Positions 8,730 to 17,863 of a stretch of DNA of 64,000 nt are shown here, piece by piece (position 1 is the stretch's first letter; every line of letters begins with the position of its first letter). The stretch comes from Bacillus sp. SD075 (GTDB lineage Bacteria; Bacillota; Bacilli; Bacillales; DSM-1321). Location: assembly GCF_017355165.1 (NCBI RefSeq), contig NZ_JADILK010000009.1:1-64000 (forward strand), written 5' to 3'. The notes beneath the pieces were generated by a model, which was given only the letters and a program-made list of their open reading frames with translations, did no database searches and had not been told where the DNA came from. The position numbers and the translations under genes are program-made.

Positions 8730-9905
8730 TTAATGAGATGCTTGGACCTGTTTAGTCTGTGTCCGTGCATGGTATAACTGAAAAAGAATCAAAGCAAAAA
8801 CGGACAGGATCGCGCCTGATATGAATGGTAAACCAATCGAAATCGAAAATAACCAGCCGCCTATTGGAGGACCTGCAATCCTGCCGAACGAGTCGAAGGA
8901 AGATAGCAATCCAGTGACACTGCCATGGCCCGTCATGGCACTTTTCGTCAGCAGTGCCGAAATGGCTGGCCGGATGAACCCATTTCCCACTCCGAAAATC
9001 GTCAGGAAGAGCGCCGATGTCCAAAAGCCGGAAGAAAACAGGATCAGAATGAAACCAACTGCCGATACGATGATTCCCATTCGGATGACAGCGCCTTCCC
9101 CATATTTCTTTGTCATCCTACCCACTAATCCACCTTGAACGATCGCACTGCCAACCCCCATGATCATAAAGATATAGCCTAATTGGACAAGACTTATATC
9201 AGCCTTTTTTGCTGCAAAATAGGCAAAAGTCGTTTCGAGTCCTGCCATTGAAAGAGTGACGATCAATTGCAGGAAGAACATGGTTTTAAGAGGCCCCTTA
9301 AAGGCATTCCACATGGACTCTTTATTTTTTGACTGTTGGGCCCTCTTTTCAACTGTATGTGATTCCTTCAGTATCGCAATCACTAAGAATAATGTAATCA
9401 AAGAGGAAATTCCAGCAATGTAAAACGGTAGATTCAAACTTGATTTGGAGAATACCCCGCCAATCGCAGGTCCAAAGATGAATCCAAGCCCTGTAGCGGC
9501 CCCGATGATTCCCATCCCTTTTCCCCGATCTTCCGGCGTAGTGATATCAGCCACATACGCCATTGCGGTTGGCATGTTTGCCGATGACAAAACCCCGCCA
9601 ATGATTCTGGCTACAAATAATACCCATAAGGAATCTGCCGAGGCCTGGATGAAAAACGAAAGGGCCAGTCCAGCAATCCCGATTATCATGACAGGCTTAC
9701 GTCCTATCCGGTCGGATATACGTCCCCACATCGGGGCAAAAAATAATTGCATCAGTGAATAAACGGCCATTAAAAGACCAAGTTCGGTCGGACTGCCACC
9801 AACCTTTTCAGCAAGGAACGGAATGACGGGAATGATGATCCCAAATCCGACCATGACTAAAAACATCACTAAAAAAAGAACGGGTAACACCTTTTTTGTT
9901 TCCAT
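8730..9905 (-). CDS. MFS drug-efflux transporter (Bmr/NorA-like)
   Basis: A 391-residue, 12-span major facilitator. Motif A is W-G-R-I-S-D-R-I-G-R-K-P between spans 2 and 3, the antiporter motif C is G-L-G-F-I-F-G-P-A-I-G-G in span 5, and the span 1 entry reads GFGIIIPVIPFLAEKVGGSPTELGLLMAVYS, all typical of the DHA1 multidrug group with Bmr, Blt and NorA. A proton-driven exporter of hydrophobic or cationic drugs is the likely role; the substrate is unknown. GGAGAAAAATATA precedes the ATG. No local regulator gene is adjacent. The upstream region is shared with the divergent two-component genes. Confidence 0.85.
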   Translation of the reverse strand: METKKVLPVLFLVMFLVMVGFGIIIPVIPFLAEKVGGSPTELGLLMAVYSLMQLFFAPMWGRISDRIGRKPVMIIGIAGLALSFFIQASADSLWVLFVARIIGGVLSSANMPTAMAYVADITTPEDRGKGMGIIGAATGLGFIFGPAIGGVFSKSSLNLPFYIAGISSLITLFLVIAILKESHTVEKRAQQSKNKESMWNAFKGPLKTMFFLQLIVTLSMAGLETTFAYFAAKKADISLVQLGYIFMIMGVGSAIVQGGLVGRMTKKYGEGAVIRMGIIVSAVGFILILFSSGFWTSALFLTIFGVGNGFIRPAISALLTKSAMTGHGSVTGLLSSFDSFGRIAGPPIGGWLFSISIGLPFISGAILSVFALILFQLYHARTQTKQVQASH

Positions 9906-10265
9906 TATATTTTTCTCCTTTTATTCTTCCACATTCGCTAAGATTCGGGGCAAAAGAACAGCAACGAATTCCTTAATCATATTACTTAGCATAATATTCC
10001 TAACAATACTTTAAACAGTTTATCATACAACCTTTACCAAATCAGCATGAAGCACGATCTTCTTTCGTAAACTCCCTTAACAAAATAATAACCAGGCATC
10101 AGAATTTTGATTCCTACAATAATTTTTCATGTAATGGCACTTTCCTTTTTCCACTCTGTTTCATGAAAATATTGGAATGAGTCCGTTAAAAATCTTTCCT
10201 CCCCTTATCTTTTCATAAGGGGTACTCTATACTGTAGGGTATGATTGATGTTTGGAGGAAGAAGA
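9906..10265. other. Divergent intergenic region
   Basis: Lies between the minus-strand MFS gene and the plus-strand response regulator. It contains the inverted repeat at 10201-10222 followed by a possible -10 (TATACT, 10229-10234). No coding signal is visible. Confidence 0.5.
10201..10222. promoter_or_regulatory. Operator-like inverted repeat before the response regulator gene
   Basis: CCCCTTAT (10201-10208) and ATAAGGGG (10215-10222) are perfect inverse complements around a six-base centre. It sits just upstream of TATACT and 44 bases from the regulator start, a good place for a transcription factor site. It has no T tail, so it is not a terminator for plus-strand genes. Confidence 0.45.
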
Positions 10266-10973
10266 ATGCCTAATGATCAGTGGATTTTAATTATTGACGA
10301 TGAAGAAGATTTGGCACGTCTCATGGAGACAGTTTTACATAAAGAAGGTATCCCGAATATTGTTACAGCGGGGACGATTGCGGATGGGTGGACCAAGTTT
10401 CAGAAGTTTGATCCAGCACTAGTCCTGCTAGATATTATGCTGCCAGATGGTGAAGGTTATGATTTATGCAAGCAAATTCGTGAAGTGTCGAATGTACCCA
10501 TTTTATTTTTGTCGGCAAAGGATGAGGAAATTGATAAGCTTTTAGGGTTGGCGATTGGCGGGGATGATTATATTACCAAACCATTCAGTCCGAAAGAAGT
10601 TGCATTTCGGGTAAAGGCGCAGCTGAGACGAGCGGGTTTTTCAGAGGGAAAAGCGGCTCCGAAAAAACTTCAAGTTGGTCCTTTTGAGCTTAGTGCAAAT
10701 GGAAATGAAGTGAAAAAGGATGGCAAAACGCTTGAGCTCACAGCTAAAGAAATCGGGCTGATGAGCTGTTTTATGCACCACCCGAATCAGATCTTGAGCA
10801 AGGAAACTTTATTTGAACATGTGTGGGACGATGATTTCTTTGGCTCTGATAATACAGTGATGGTACATATTCGCCGTTTACGCGAAAAAATCGAGGCAGA
10901 CCCTTCAAAGCCTTCTTTTTTAATAACCGTTAAAGGACTTGGTTATAAATTAACCAAGGGTGAAACTAAATGA
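10266..10973 (+). CDS. OmpR-family response regulator
   Basis: A two-domain regulator of about 235 residues. Receiver domain: acidic pair D-D-E-E near the N-terminus, phospho-acceptor Asp in L-V-L-L-D-I-M-L-P-D-G, switch residues FLSAKD and Lys in TKPFSPKE. C-terminal winged helix: KTLELTAKEIGLMSCFMHHPNQILSKETLFEHVW and VHIRRLREKIE. An upstream in-frame ATG exists at 10245, but GGAGG (10254-10258) is seven bases before the ATG at 10266, so I choose the latter. It overlaps the kinase gene by four bases. Likely target: the convergent ABC operon at 12.4-15.5 kb, which carries a 22-bp-period direct repeat in front of it. Confidence 0.9.
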   Translation: MPNDQWILIIDDEEDLARLMETVLHKEGIPNIVTAGTIADGWTKFQKFDPALVLLDIMLPDGEGYDLCKQIREVSNVPILFLSAKDEEIDKLLGLAIGGDDYITKPFSPKEVAFRVKAQLRRAGFSEGKAAPKKLQVGPFELSANGNEVKKDGKTLELTAKEIGLMSCFMHHPNQILSKETLFEHVWDDDFFGSDNTVMVHIRRLREKIEADPSKPSFLITVKGLGYKLTKGETK

Positions 10974-12370
10974 AATGGAAATTGACACGGCGCTTTTTAG
11001 GATCCGTTGTGACAATTGTTGTAATCATAGGGATCGTAAATACAATTTTACTCTTATCTCTACTCTTTTATCGAGCCATGCATAATTTCGAGGCAGAAGA
11101 AGTATCTGCAGAAAACTTTAGCAGAACATTTTCACAATATGTGGAACTAATAGATAACAAACCAATCGTAAATGAAGAAGGGCTGGAAAAACTGCGGAAC
11201 AATAACGCCTGGATACAATTTTTGAATGAAAAGGGTGAACAGGCTGCAGCCTTTTATACACCTCAAAAATTGCAGACCGTATATTCTCCTGTTGAAATCG
11301 TCCAAATGTATAAGTATAAGGAAATTGATGCAGAAACGACTGTTTTTGTCGGCGAAGCCCATAATTTCAGCTATTTTATAGGAGTTAAGGAACAGAAAAT
11401 CGGCCGCTATATAATAACCTATGATTATGAAAAAGTTATTAAAAACTTAAAAATCTTACTAGTAATATTTTTAATCGTGGATATCATTATTGCATTAGTC
11501 ATTGGTTTCTTATTTGGAAAAAAATTAACGAGTCCGCTGAATATACTAATAGAAGGAATTCAGCAGCTTCGGGAGCGGCGCTATAAAAAAATGAGCATAC
11601 CAAAAGGCGTTTATGAAGATGTATTTCGCAATATGAATGAACTATCGGTGAAATTGGATCAGTATGAAAAAGAACGTGATCAACTCGACCAAATGCGTGA
11701 GGAATGGATCAGCAATGTCTCTCATGACATGAAGACACCACTTGCTTCCATCCATGGTTATACTGAATTTATGAAAGATAATTCCACTGAATTAACGGCA
11801 CAGGAATTGTATGAGTTTACATCCATTATTAATAGACAGTCCGTTTATATGAAAGATTTATTGGATGACCTGAATTTAACGATGCGTTTGCGCAACCAAC
11901 GACTTCCTTTGCAATTTGAAGATGTTGATATCGTTGGGTTTATAAGAGAAATGACGATCGAGCTTTTAAATGATTCACAATTTGGTGATCAACAGGTTGA
12001 GTTTGTGGCAAATGTGGACAAAGCAACACATAAAGTGGATAAAAAATTACTGAAACGGGCGATTTTCAACCTTATCTATAATGCACTCTTGCATAACGGG
12101 GAAAATGTCGTTGTAAAAATACAAATTGATGATATTCATCTACAATCAGAACAGCATACCCTAATTACGATTGCCGATAATGGCCGGGGTATTCCCGCCA
12201 AAGATTTAGAAAAGGTTTTTGAACGCTACTATCGAGGTACGAATACTGCCAGTACACATGGGACCGGTTTAGGAATGGCCATTGCAAGGGACATTATTCT
12301 GGCTCACAAAGGTAAACTTGATTTGACTAGCCTTGAAAATAAAGGAACCATAATTACGATACTTTTATAA
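10970..12370 (+). CDS. Sensor histidine kinase with extracellular sensor domain
   Basis: A 466-residue membrane kinase. Span 1 is at about residues 12-36, an extracellular domain of some 120 residues follows, and span 2 is at about 161-184. Then come HAMP, a coiled linker (LDQYEKERDQLDQMREEW), the H-box with the phospho-His in N-V-S-H-D-M-K-T-P-L-A-S, the N-box NLIYNALLHN, G1 DNGRGIP and G2 GTGLGMAIA. It is the partner of the regulator encoded just before it (ATGA overlap). Kinases that serve FtsX-type peptide transporters usually have almost no extracellular domain; this one has a full one. Confidence 0.9.
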   Translation: MKWKLTRRFLGSVVTIVVIIGIVNTILLLSLLFYRAMHNFEAEEVSAENFSRTFSQYVELIDNKPIVNEEGLEKLRNNNAWIQFLNEKGEQAAAFYTPQKLQTVYSPVEIVQMYKYKEIDAETTVFVGEAHNFSYFIGVKEQKIGRYIITYDYEKVIKNLKILLVIFLIVDIIIALVIGFLFGKKLTSPLNILIEGIQQLRERRYKKMSIPKGVYEDVFRNMNELSVKLDQYEKERDQLDQMREEWISNVSHDMKTPLASIHGYTEFMKDNSTELTAQELYEFTSIINRQSVYMKDLLDDLNLTMRLRNQRLPLQFEDVDIVGFIREMTIELLNDSQFGDQQVEFVANVDKATHKVDKKLLKRAIFNLIYNALLHNGENVVVKIQIDDIHLQSEQHTLITIADNGRGIPAKDLEKVFERYYRGTNTASTHGTGLGMAIARDIILAHKGKLDLTSLENKGTIITILL

Positions 12371-12390
12371 TCATTTTTCTTACAGGGAAA

Positions 12391-12417
12391 GGGCTGTCCA
12401 TAACTTACAGACAGCCC
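12391..12417. terminator. Terminator between convergent units
   Basis: GGGCTGTC (12391-12398) pairs with GACAGCCC (12410-12417). T-rich sequence follows on the plus strand (TTCTTTCC) and on the minus strand (TTTCCC), so it probably works both ways. Confidence 0.7.
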
Positions 12418-12428
12418 TTCTTTCCTAT

Positions 12429-12791
12429 TTATTTTGTTTGTGCCTTTTTTGGAATATCCTCAAATTCCACTTCATCATATGACGAAACTTCATCACCATT
12501 TTTCACGTACATCTTTAAGTAAGCATCTTTTCGTAGATTTTTTTGTGCCGTGAATTCAAGCGGTATCGTTTCACCAGCTGCATTTTTGGCGTCCAGTTCA
12601 TAAGAATAGTAAGTCATCACTGAACCGTCATCCAGTTTGGTTTCATGTTGTATCCCATTTTCAGTAATTTGCAAATAATAATTATCGGCGTTCATGCGGT
12701 TAAAGTCTATTTTAGTAAGCGCCAAGACTCCTGCTGCCCCCAGTATAAACAAAATGCCAACTACCATAAGAAATTTCTTCAACTTGATCAT
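12429..12791 (-). CDS. YxeA-family (DUF1093) exported protein
   Basis: A 120-residue protein with one N-terminal hydrophobic segment (about residues 7-25, no lipobox) and a small beta domain showing the family pattern DNYYLQI, GIQHETKLDDGSVMTYYSYELDAKNAAGE and AYLKMYVKNGDEVSSYDEVEFEDIPKKA. YxeA-type proteins are encoded with FtsX-type peptide-resistance transporters (B. subtilis yxdLM-yxeA). The start codon overlaps the permease stop as ATGA, so it is translated with the permease. The role in the transporter is unknown; it is likely membrane-anchored with the domain outside. Confidence 0.8.
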   Translation of the reverse strand: MIKLKKFLMVVGILFILGAAGVLALTKIDFNRMNADNYYLQITENGIQHETKLDDGSVMTYYSYELDAKNAAGETIPLEFTAQKNLRKDAYLKMYVKNGDEVSSYDEVEFEDIPKKAQTK

Positions 12792-14707
12792 CCTTCTATT
12801 TTATTATTTTGTGTGATAATACGATTATAGGAAGCTACCGTTAAGATATAATACAGTCCGTAAATAACCGTATAAGCGATCATCCAGATCAGCACAGGTT
12901 TTGCAAGATTCAACATCAAAAGGCCCGAGAAGGCTTTTAAAGCAACCGCACTGTGTAATAGCCCCGCTGCCAATGGAACGAAAAAGATTACAAACACTTG
13001 TGATCCAATGGATTTCCGCATTTCTTTTGCGTTAACGCCCAATTTATGAAGCATATTGTATTGGGATTGATCTTCCACTGCTTCCGTTAAAACTTTAAAG
13101 TAAATGATACTGCCTGTTGCCGCTAAAAAGACCAGACCAAGAAAGCTTCCAATAAAGAGTAATGAGCCTACACCTTCGATGCTTGTTTGGAAATCTTGAG
13201 GGGCACTAGAAAATAGCGCTTCTTCAGGCACTTGTCTTGCAATCTTTTCAGATAAATCCGTGGAAGCATGATCAACACCTATGACACGGTATTTTAGCGC
13301 TTTCCCTTCTTTTTGCAATGACTTATATTGATCATTCGATACGACCACTGCAATGCCTGCTGTTCCGGCATTTAATACTGTTTGTGTTTTAAAGCTTTGG
13401 AATGTGATTGCCGTGTTGTTTTCTGTCCTGATGGTCTTGTCCTTGTATTCAGGTGAGAATCTTTTGTCATATCCAATATCCAAAATCACTGTTTTGCCAT
13501 TATTCACATGCAGTGCGTCCTTGCCTTGTACTTCAGCTAATTTGTTATAGGTTCTTTCATCGATGACCGTGTAAATCCTTTTATCCGAGCTATCGAATGC
13601 CGATCCCTGGTTTAATTCTTTCGTATTAAATGTGACAGATAACGCTTCGACATTTTCATCATACTTTGTATCTGGCAATACAGCGCTCACTTGTTGATCG
13701 CTTATTACATTGGTTTGCTGATACATGAAGGTATTCGGATCAACGGTCATAACTTGATCATTCGCGTTGTAATAAAGGCCATAAACCGAACCGCCAGCTG
13801 TTACCGTTGTAGCACTTAACACCGCAATAACGGTCAATGTACGTGCATTACCCCGTATGCGATATAGCAATTGCGAGATCGTCATCAGGTGCAAGCCTTT
13901 CCATAGCCATTTTTCATTTTTCTTAATAACCGCTAACACAAAGCCTGTCACGCTATGAAACAATAAATACGTACCGGCAATGACCGTTGTCAAAATGATG
14001 AGTGCCGTCATTAGAAATCCTACTTTTTCCCACACTTTAGAAATGAAAAGATCTTGCATCGCCAACCAATAACCCATGACAATCAGGAAAATTCCAAGAA
14101 AGGCTACAATCACCGATGGCTTCTGAGCCTCTTCCCCCTTTTTCGATGCATGGAAGAGATCAATTAGTTTAAATTGATAAATTAAACGATAGCCTTGGAA
14201 TGATGTCACCAAGAAAATAAGAAGAAATACGATAGATGTGTTCAAAACTGCAGATCCCGAAAACGTAAATGGTGCTATGACATCATAGCCCATTAAATAA
14301 ATCAAAATCGTCATGAATCCTTTTGAGCATAGAACTCCAAGAAAAATCCCCACAATCAATGAGACCATACCTAACAATAGGTTTTCAAAGAAGAGCATCA
14401 GGCCAATCTGACGATTACGTACGCCAAGCAATGCATATAATGCCACTTCTTTTTTACGTTTTTTCATAAAGAATGAATTGGAATAGGCAATAAAAATCGC
14501 AACGAAGAAAATCAGGATGACTGCCGCACCACTCATCAATGAATCTAACTTTTGTGATGAAGCCGTTTGTTCTGAAACTGTATCGCTATATTTTAATGTA
14601 ACAAATGTGAAGTAGATGATAATGCTAAATACCATGGATGCGATATATAAAAAATATTGGGATAGGTTTCGAGCGATATTTTTTCTCGCTAGACTAAATA
14701 ACGTCAT
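12788..14707 (-). CDS. FtsX-type ABC permease (BceB/YxdM-like)
   Basis: A 639-residue permease with ten predicted spans: one at the N-terminus, two FtsX-type groups, and a large extracellular domain of about 190 residues (roughly 310-500) between spans seven and eight, the mark of the peptide-sensing and peptide-detoxifying BceB group. The N-terminal LARKNIARNLSQYFLYIASMVFSIIIYF is characteristic. GGAGGTGAGG precedes the ATG, which lies inside the end of the ATPase gene (14-base overlap). With the ATPase and the two-component pair it should protect against a cell-wall-active peptide; which peptide is unknown. Confidence 0.88.
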   Translation of the reverse strand: MTLFSLARKNIARNLSQYFLYIASMVFSIIIYFTFVTLKYSDTVSEQTASSQKLDSLMSGAAVILIFFVAIFIAYSNSFFMKKRKKEVALYALLGVRNRQIGLMLFFENLLLGMVSLIVGIFLGVLCSKGFMTILIYLMGYDVIAPFTFSGSAVLNTSIVFLLIFLVTSFQGYRLIYQFKLIDLFHASKKGEEAQKPSVIVAFLGIFLIVMGYWLAMQDLFISKVWEKVGFLMTALIILTTVIAGTYLLFHSVTGFVLAVIKKNEKWLWKGLHLMTISQLLYRIRGNARTLTVIAVLSATTVTAGGSVYGLYYNANDQVMTVDPNTFMYQQTNVISDQQVSAVLPDTKYDENVEALSVTFNTKELNQGSAFDSSDKRIYTVIDERTYNKLAEVQGKDALHVNNGKTVILDIGYDKRFSPEYKDKTIRTENNTAITFQSFKTQTVLNAGTAGIAVVVSNDQYKSLQKEGKALKYRVIGVDHASTDLSEKIARQVPEEALFSSAPQDFQTSIEGVGSLLFIGSFLGLVFLAATGSIIYFKVLTEAVEDQSQYNMLHKLGVNAKEMRKSIGSQVFVIFFVPLAAGLLHSAVALKAFSGLLMLNLAKPVLIWMIAYTVIYGLYYILTVASYNRIITQNNKIEG

Positions 14708-15461
14708 CTACCTCACCTCCAATTGTTGCAAGGACGTCCATAATTTCTTGGAAGAAAGCTTTACGTGTTTGGCCACGACGATAAATTTCAGTTGAAAGTG
14801 TACCATCCTTGATGAAAATGATCCGCCTACAGAAGCTTGCCGCATATGCATCATGTGTCACCAACATGATCGTGGAATTATTGCTTTCATTTAGTTCACT
14901 TAAGCTTTCCAGCAGACCTGTTGCTGATTTTGAATCAAGTGCACCCGTTGGCTCATCAGCCAGGATCAATGCAGGCTCTGTCACAAGCGCTCTGGCTGCA
15001 GCTGTTCTTTGCTTTTGCCCACCGGAGATTTGGTACGGATATTTAGCTAATAAATCTTCAATCCCAAATGCTTTAGCAATACGATTCACCAAGTTAGTAA
15101 TTTCTTTCGCTGGAATTTTCGCAATCGCCAGTGGTAATATAATATTTTCCTTAACAGTCAATGAGTCTAGCAAATTGTAATCCTGGAAGATGAACCCAAG
15201 ATTATCACGTCTGAAATCCGTTAAGTCAGCCCCTTTCATATCGTGAATGCTCGTATCATTCATATATATTTCCCCTTCAGTCGGCGAATCAATGGTAGCT
15301 AACATATTGAGCAACGTCGATTTCCCGGCTCCAGAAGGTCCCATGATCCCTACAAACTCTCCTTCATGAATGTCAAAAGATATATTTTCCAATGCTGTGT
15401 AGGCAGCACTTGATGTACCATAAGTTTTTTTTATATTTTCCACTTTTAATAATGGTTCCAT
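14694..15461 (-). CDS. ABC ATPase of the FtsX-type transporter (BceA/YxdL-like)
   Basis: An ATPase of about 255 residues in the MacB/LolD-like group: Walker A G-P-S-G-A-G-K-S-T, Q-loop FIFQDYNLLDSLTV, signature I-S-G-G-Q-K-Q-R, Walker B LILADEPTGALDSK, switch His in VTHD. The frame also offers a GTG at 15470, but that codon is part of the ribosome site GAGGTG; the ATG at 15461 is spaced correctly from it. First gene of the transporter operon, convergent to its likely regulators. Confidence 0.88.
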   Translation of the reverse strand: MEPLLKVENIKKTYGTSSAAYTALENISFDIHEGEFVGIMGPSGAGKSTLLNMLATIDSPTEGEIYMNDTSIHDMKGADLTDFRRDNLGFIFQDYNLLDSLTVKENIILPLAIAKIPAKEITNLVNRIAKAFGIEDLLAKYPYQISGGQKQRTAAARALVTEPALILADEPTGALDSKSATGLLESLSELNESNNSTIMLVTHDAYAASFCRRIIFIKDGTLSTEIYRRGQTRKAFFQEIMDVLATIGGEVDDVI

Positions 15462-15510
15462 TTGTTTCACCTCTTCAGTATTGTTGATACTTATACTTTA
15501 CATGCTCATT

Positions 15511-15541
15511 CTTACAGCATCTTTGTGCCAACCTTACAGCA
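15511..15541 (-). promoter_or_regulatory. Direct repeat upstream of the ABC operon, candidate regulator site
   Basis: CTTACAGCA occurs at 15511-15519 and again at 15533-15541, a period of 22 bp or two helical turns. On the minus strand the repeats (TGCTGTAAG) precede a TATAAG-like -10. OmpR-type regulators bind such in-phase direct repeats, so this may be the site for the regulator at 10266. Confidence 0.5.
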
Positions 15542-15553
15542 AGCTTAAATCCA

Positions 15554-15587
15554 TAAAAAAACGCCTTCCATTTATATAGAAGACGTT
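15554..15587 (-). terminator. Terminator of the DUF3817 gene
   Basis: AACGCCTTC (15560-15568) and GAAGACGTT (15579-15587) pair with one G-U on the minus-strand transcript, followed by TTTTTT (15559-15554). It lies just after the minus-strand stop at 15601. Confidence 0.7.
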
Positions 15588-15600
15588 AAAGTATAAGAAT

Positions 15601-15897
15601 TTAACTTTGCTTCAGAAGCCTGCGGTCGATAATAAAATTACCAAATGGAATGAATGAAACGATGAAAATCATCGCCATTTTTAAAAAGGACCATTTTGAT
15701 ATGATGCTCACATATAGTAATAAAAGCCCAAACACGACAAACAATAAACCATGGATGCTGCCTAAAATGAGTGTTGCTTCCCCAATATCCAATATGTACT
15801 TAATGGGCATCCCAATGGCAAGCAATAGAACATACGAGATTCCCTCAATTATTGTAATAAACCGAAACCAACCAATAGCTGTCGAAAACATTTGCAC
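15601..15897 (-). CDS. DUF3817 membrane protein (YdzA-like)
   Basis: A 98-residue protein with three hydrophobic segments and the family pattern: F-R-F-I-T-I-I-E-G-I-S-Y-V-L-L-L near the start (conserved Arg and Glu in span 1), a central IHGLLFVVFGLLLLY and a last segment ending PFGNFIIDRRL. The family is widespread in Bacillales and actinobacteria and has no known role. Monocistronic with its own terminator. Confidence 0.8.
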   Translation of the reverse strand: MQMFSTAIGWFRFITIIEGISYVLLLAIGMPIKYILDIGEATLILGSIHGLLFVVFGLLLLYVSIISKWSFLKMAMIFIVSFIPFGNFIIDRRLLKQS

Positions 15898-16037
15898 ATC
15901 CCCTTATTCATTGTACAAGGACGGCACACAAATATACTTCCAGATTCTCGTCCTCCATCCAAAATATGTTACACCATCATATTATATTACCTGCAGAAAG
16001 CCTAATAAATATTACCGAGTTTTCCCCAAAATAGAAC

Positions 16038-16064
16038 AATAAAAGCCCAATCCAAGGATTGGGC
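16038..16064 (-). terminator. Terminator of the C45-family gene
   Basis: GCCCAATCC (16045-16053) pairs perfectly with GGATTGGGC (16056-16064). On the minus strand TTTTATT follows. It lies about 40 bases after the stop at 16102. Confidence 0.8.
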
Positions 16065-16101
16065 CCTTAACAAAGTAAGTTGTAATTTTACTTAAAGATG
16101 T

Positions 16102-17166
16102 TCAATTCCGAAACCAATTCGCTCCCTCATCCATATGCACGAATGGAATATCCGTATCAATTACACCTTTGATTCGTTCTAGCTTAACATCTTCCCCTTC
16201 GAGCCATTTCGCAAAATCTATTGAAGTCGGCTCCTGGTTCCCACCTAATGCAATCCAAGCTTTCATCTCCTTAGGTAAGTAAGCAGATGTATGAATCGTT
16301 CCCGCCCAGCTGCTATATAAATCCGAGAAGACTCCTTGATTGGTGTCATTAAACAACCTATAAGCTTCGTAGGCGGATGAAAGTCTCCCTTCATGATCTT
16401 GAATAACCTCCAATCGGCGTTTCGAATCGATAAGATGGTTGCGATTTTCATTTTTCATGATTTCAAAGTGATTGGTACAGGCATTTGACGCGCGCACCTC
16501 TACATTTCTCGGAGAGGTTTCCACAATATAAGTACTTCCGTTTTTATCATAGACGACGTAAGAGAAAGAATGGCGATGCGGGATTTCCATCAACATCGCG
16601 ACCGCTTCCTGAACGTTCGCACAAGATTCAACAATCAGTCTGCCAATCATGCAACAAATGAAACCATCACCAGGGTTCTTGCGATTCATGAAGTTATAGC
16701 CTATCACCAACCCCTTTTCGTTCATTCCATCCATCCGGCCAGTCCCTCGCTGACTCGGGCCGATGCTTGAATATCCTTGATCGGTTGGCTGGAATAAGAC
16801 ATAGCGTCCTTCATAGGTCTTCGGGTGGTAATCATAATTGCGAATGAGATAATCATTGCCTGTCATGATGGAACAGCCCGACCGGACATAATCCAATCGG
16901 TATCCACCGAACTCTTGCAACACGCGGTCAATTGGCCATTTCAGCGCTTCTTGCAATCCCAGTAATTCTTCCCAAACCCCAGGGGCGAATCGTGTAATCG
17001 CTGTCTTGACCTCTTCTTCTTCAACCGTAAACCGCGGCTGCCTGATCTTCCACTGATCTTCACGATTTTTTACCGTTAGTGAATCTTTTAACTCCTCCCC
17101 TTGCATGTATCCAAACTCATAATGTGTACCCCGAAATTGTATGACATCACTATATATTTGCTTCAC
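16102..17166 (-). CDS. C45-family acyltransferase/hydrolase
   Basis: A 354-residue Ntn-hydrolase of the acyl-CoA:6-aminopenicillanate acyltransferase (AAT, peptidase C45) group. The nucleophile is expected at the Cys of Y-V-R-S-G-C-S-I-M (about residue 98), where AAT-type precursors cut themselves. Nearby family motifs are RNYDYHP, GMNEKGLVIGYNF and NHF. Bacterial members act on N-acyl amides or beta-lactams; the substrate here is not known. The start is a GTG with GAGGG eight bases before it. Monocistronic. No link to the NRPS cluster can be shown, though it lies only 3.7 kb from it. Confidence 0.8.
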   Translation of the reverse strand: MKQIYSDVIQFRGTHYEFGYMQGEELKDSLTVKNREDQWKIRQPRFTVEEEEVKTAITRFAPGVWEELLGLQEALKWPIDRVLQEFGGYRLDYVRSGCSIMTGNDYLIRNYDYHPKTYEGRYVLFQPTDQGYSSIGPSQRGTGRMDGMNEKGLVIGYNFMNRKNPGDGFICCMIGRLIVESCANVQEAVAMLMEIPHRHSFSYVVYDKNGSTYIVETSPRNVEVRASNACTNHFEIMKNENRNHLIDSKRRLEVIQDHEGRLSSAYEAYRLFNDTNQGVFSDLYSSWAGTIHTSAYLPKEMKAWIALGGNQEPTSIDFAKWLEGEDVKLERIKGVIDTDIPFVHMDEGANWFRN

Positions 17167-17459
17167 GGCTTATCCCTCATTTATAGTAGTTGCTATCAAA
17201 TTAAGGATACTTGAAGTATTGTTGAAAATAAAGAAGATAAGCCTTATATTTTTCCATGTAATTAGTTCAGATTTTAGAAGACCCAGATAGGGCTGCTGGA
17301 ATTACGGCATTCAATTTCAGAATAATGATATAACGGTGTTAGTTAAGACGGTTTGTCTAGAATTTGATTTACCTTTAAAAATGAAAATAGCCACTTTCAA
17401 CTAAGAGAAGGACCTTTTCTATAAGAATTTCATGTGAAATTAGTTTTATTAGGTTTCAA

Positions 17460-17700
17460 TTATTCTGTAATGAATTTCAATGATTCCTCATTGTATTTCT
17501 TTATATCAACTACATCAAAGCCAACAAATTCTTGATTATCATTGTCCGCGAAACAAAAGTCCATTCCTTTAAAGCTAAACTTACTTTTTATATCTTTTTC
17601 CGATAAGCGGAATGAAAATCCCTCTCCATTTTACTTATATATTTTCCTGCGTCCAGCTATCTATTTTGGTAATTCCGATCACTACAACTTCAAAATATAG
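17460..17700 (-). pseudogene. Frameshifted hypothetical gene remnant
   Basis: The segment 17627 to 17460 reads GEGFSFRLSEKDIKSKFSFKG and on to KKYNEESLKFITE-stop, a plausible protein tail with no start. Text just upstream (about 17700-17636: YFEVVVIGITKIDSWTQENI) is coding-like in another frame and ends in a stop, so a frameshift near 17630 has split the gene. I do not recognise the family. Confidence 0.45.
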
Positions 17701-17863
17701 ATTTCATCCATTATTCTAAGGATTTGAACACTTTTGGGCATATTCTATTTTCCACTATTATTTTTTCTTAGACGAAGGTTTCAAGTTGATACTGTACTTA
17801 AATTAGAATTTCACATCGATTACTGATCAATTTATCCTGAATCATTTTTAATACAATATTTGA

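Noticed and set aside
8821..9138. Plus-strand open frames of 100 or so codons opposite the MFS gene (also 9445-9762)
   Set aside because: Proline-rich shadow frames of a GC-richer coding strand; the MFS protein on the minus strand has clear motifs.
16102..17166. C45 acyltransferase as part of the NRPS cluster
   Set aside because: It is separated by 2.7 kb with decay and an opposite-strand transporter, has its own terminator and shares no operator.
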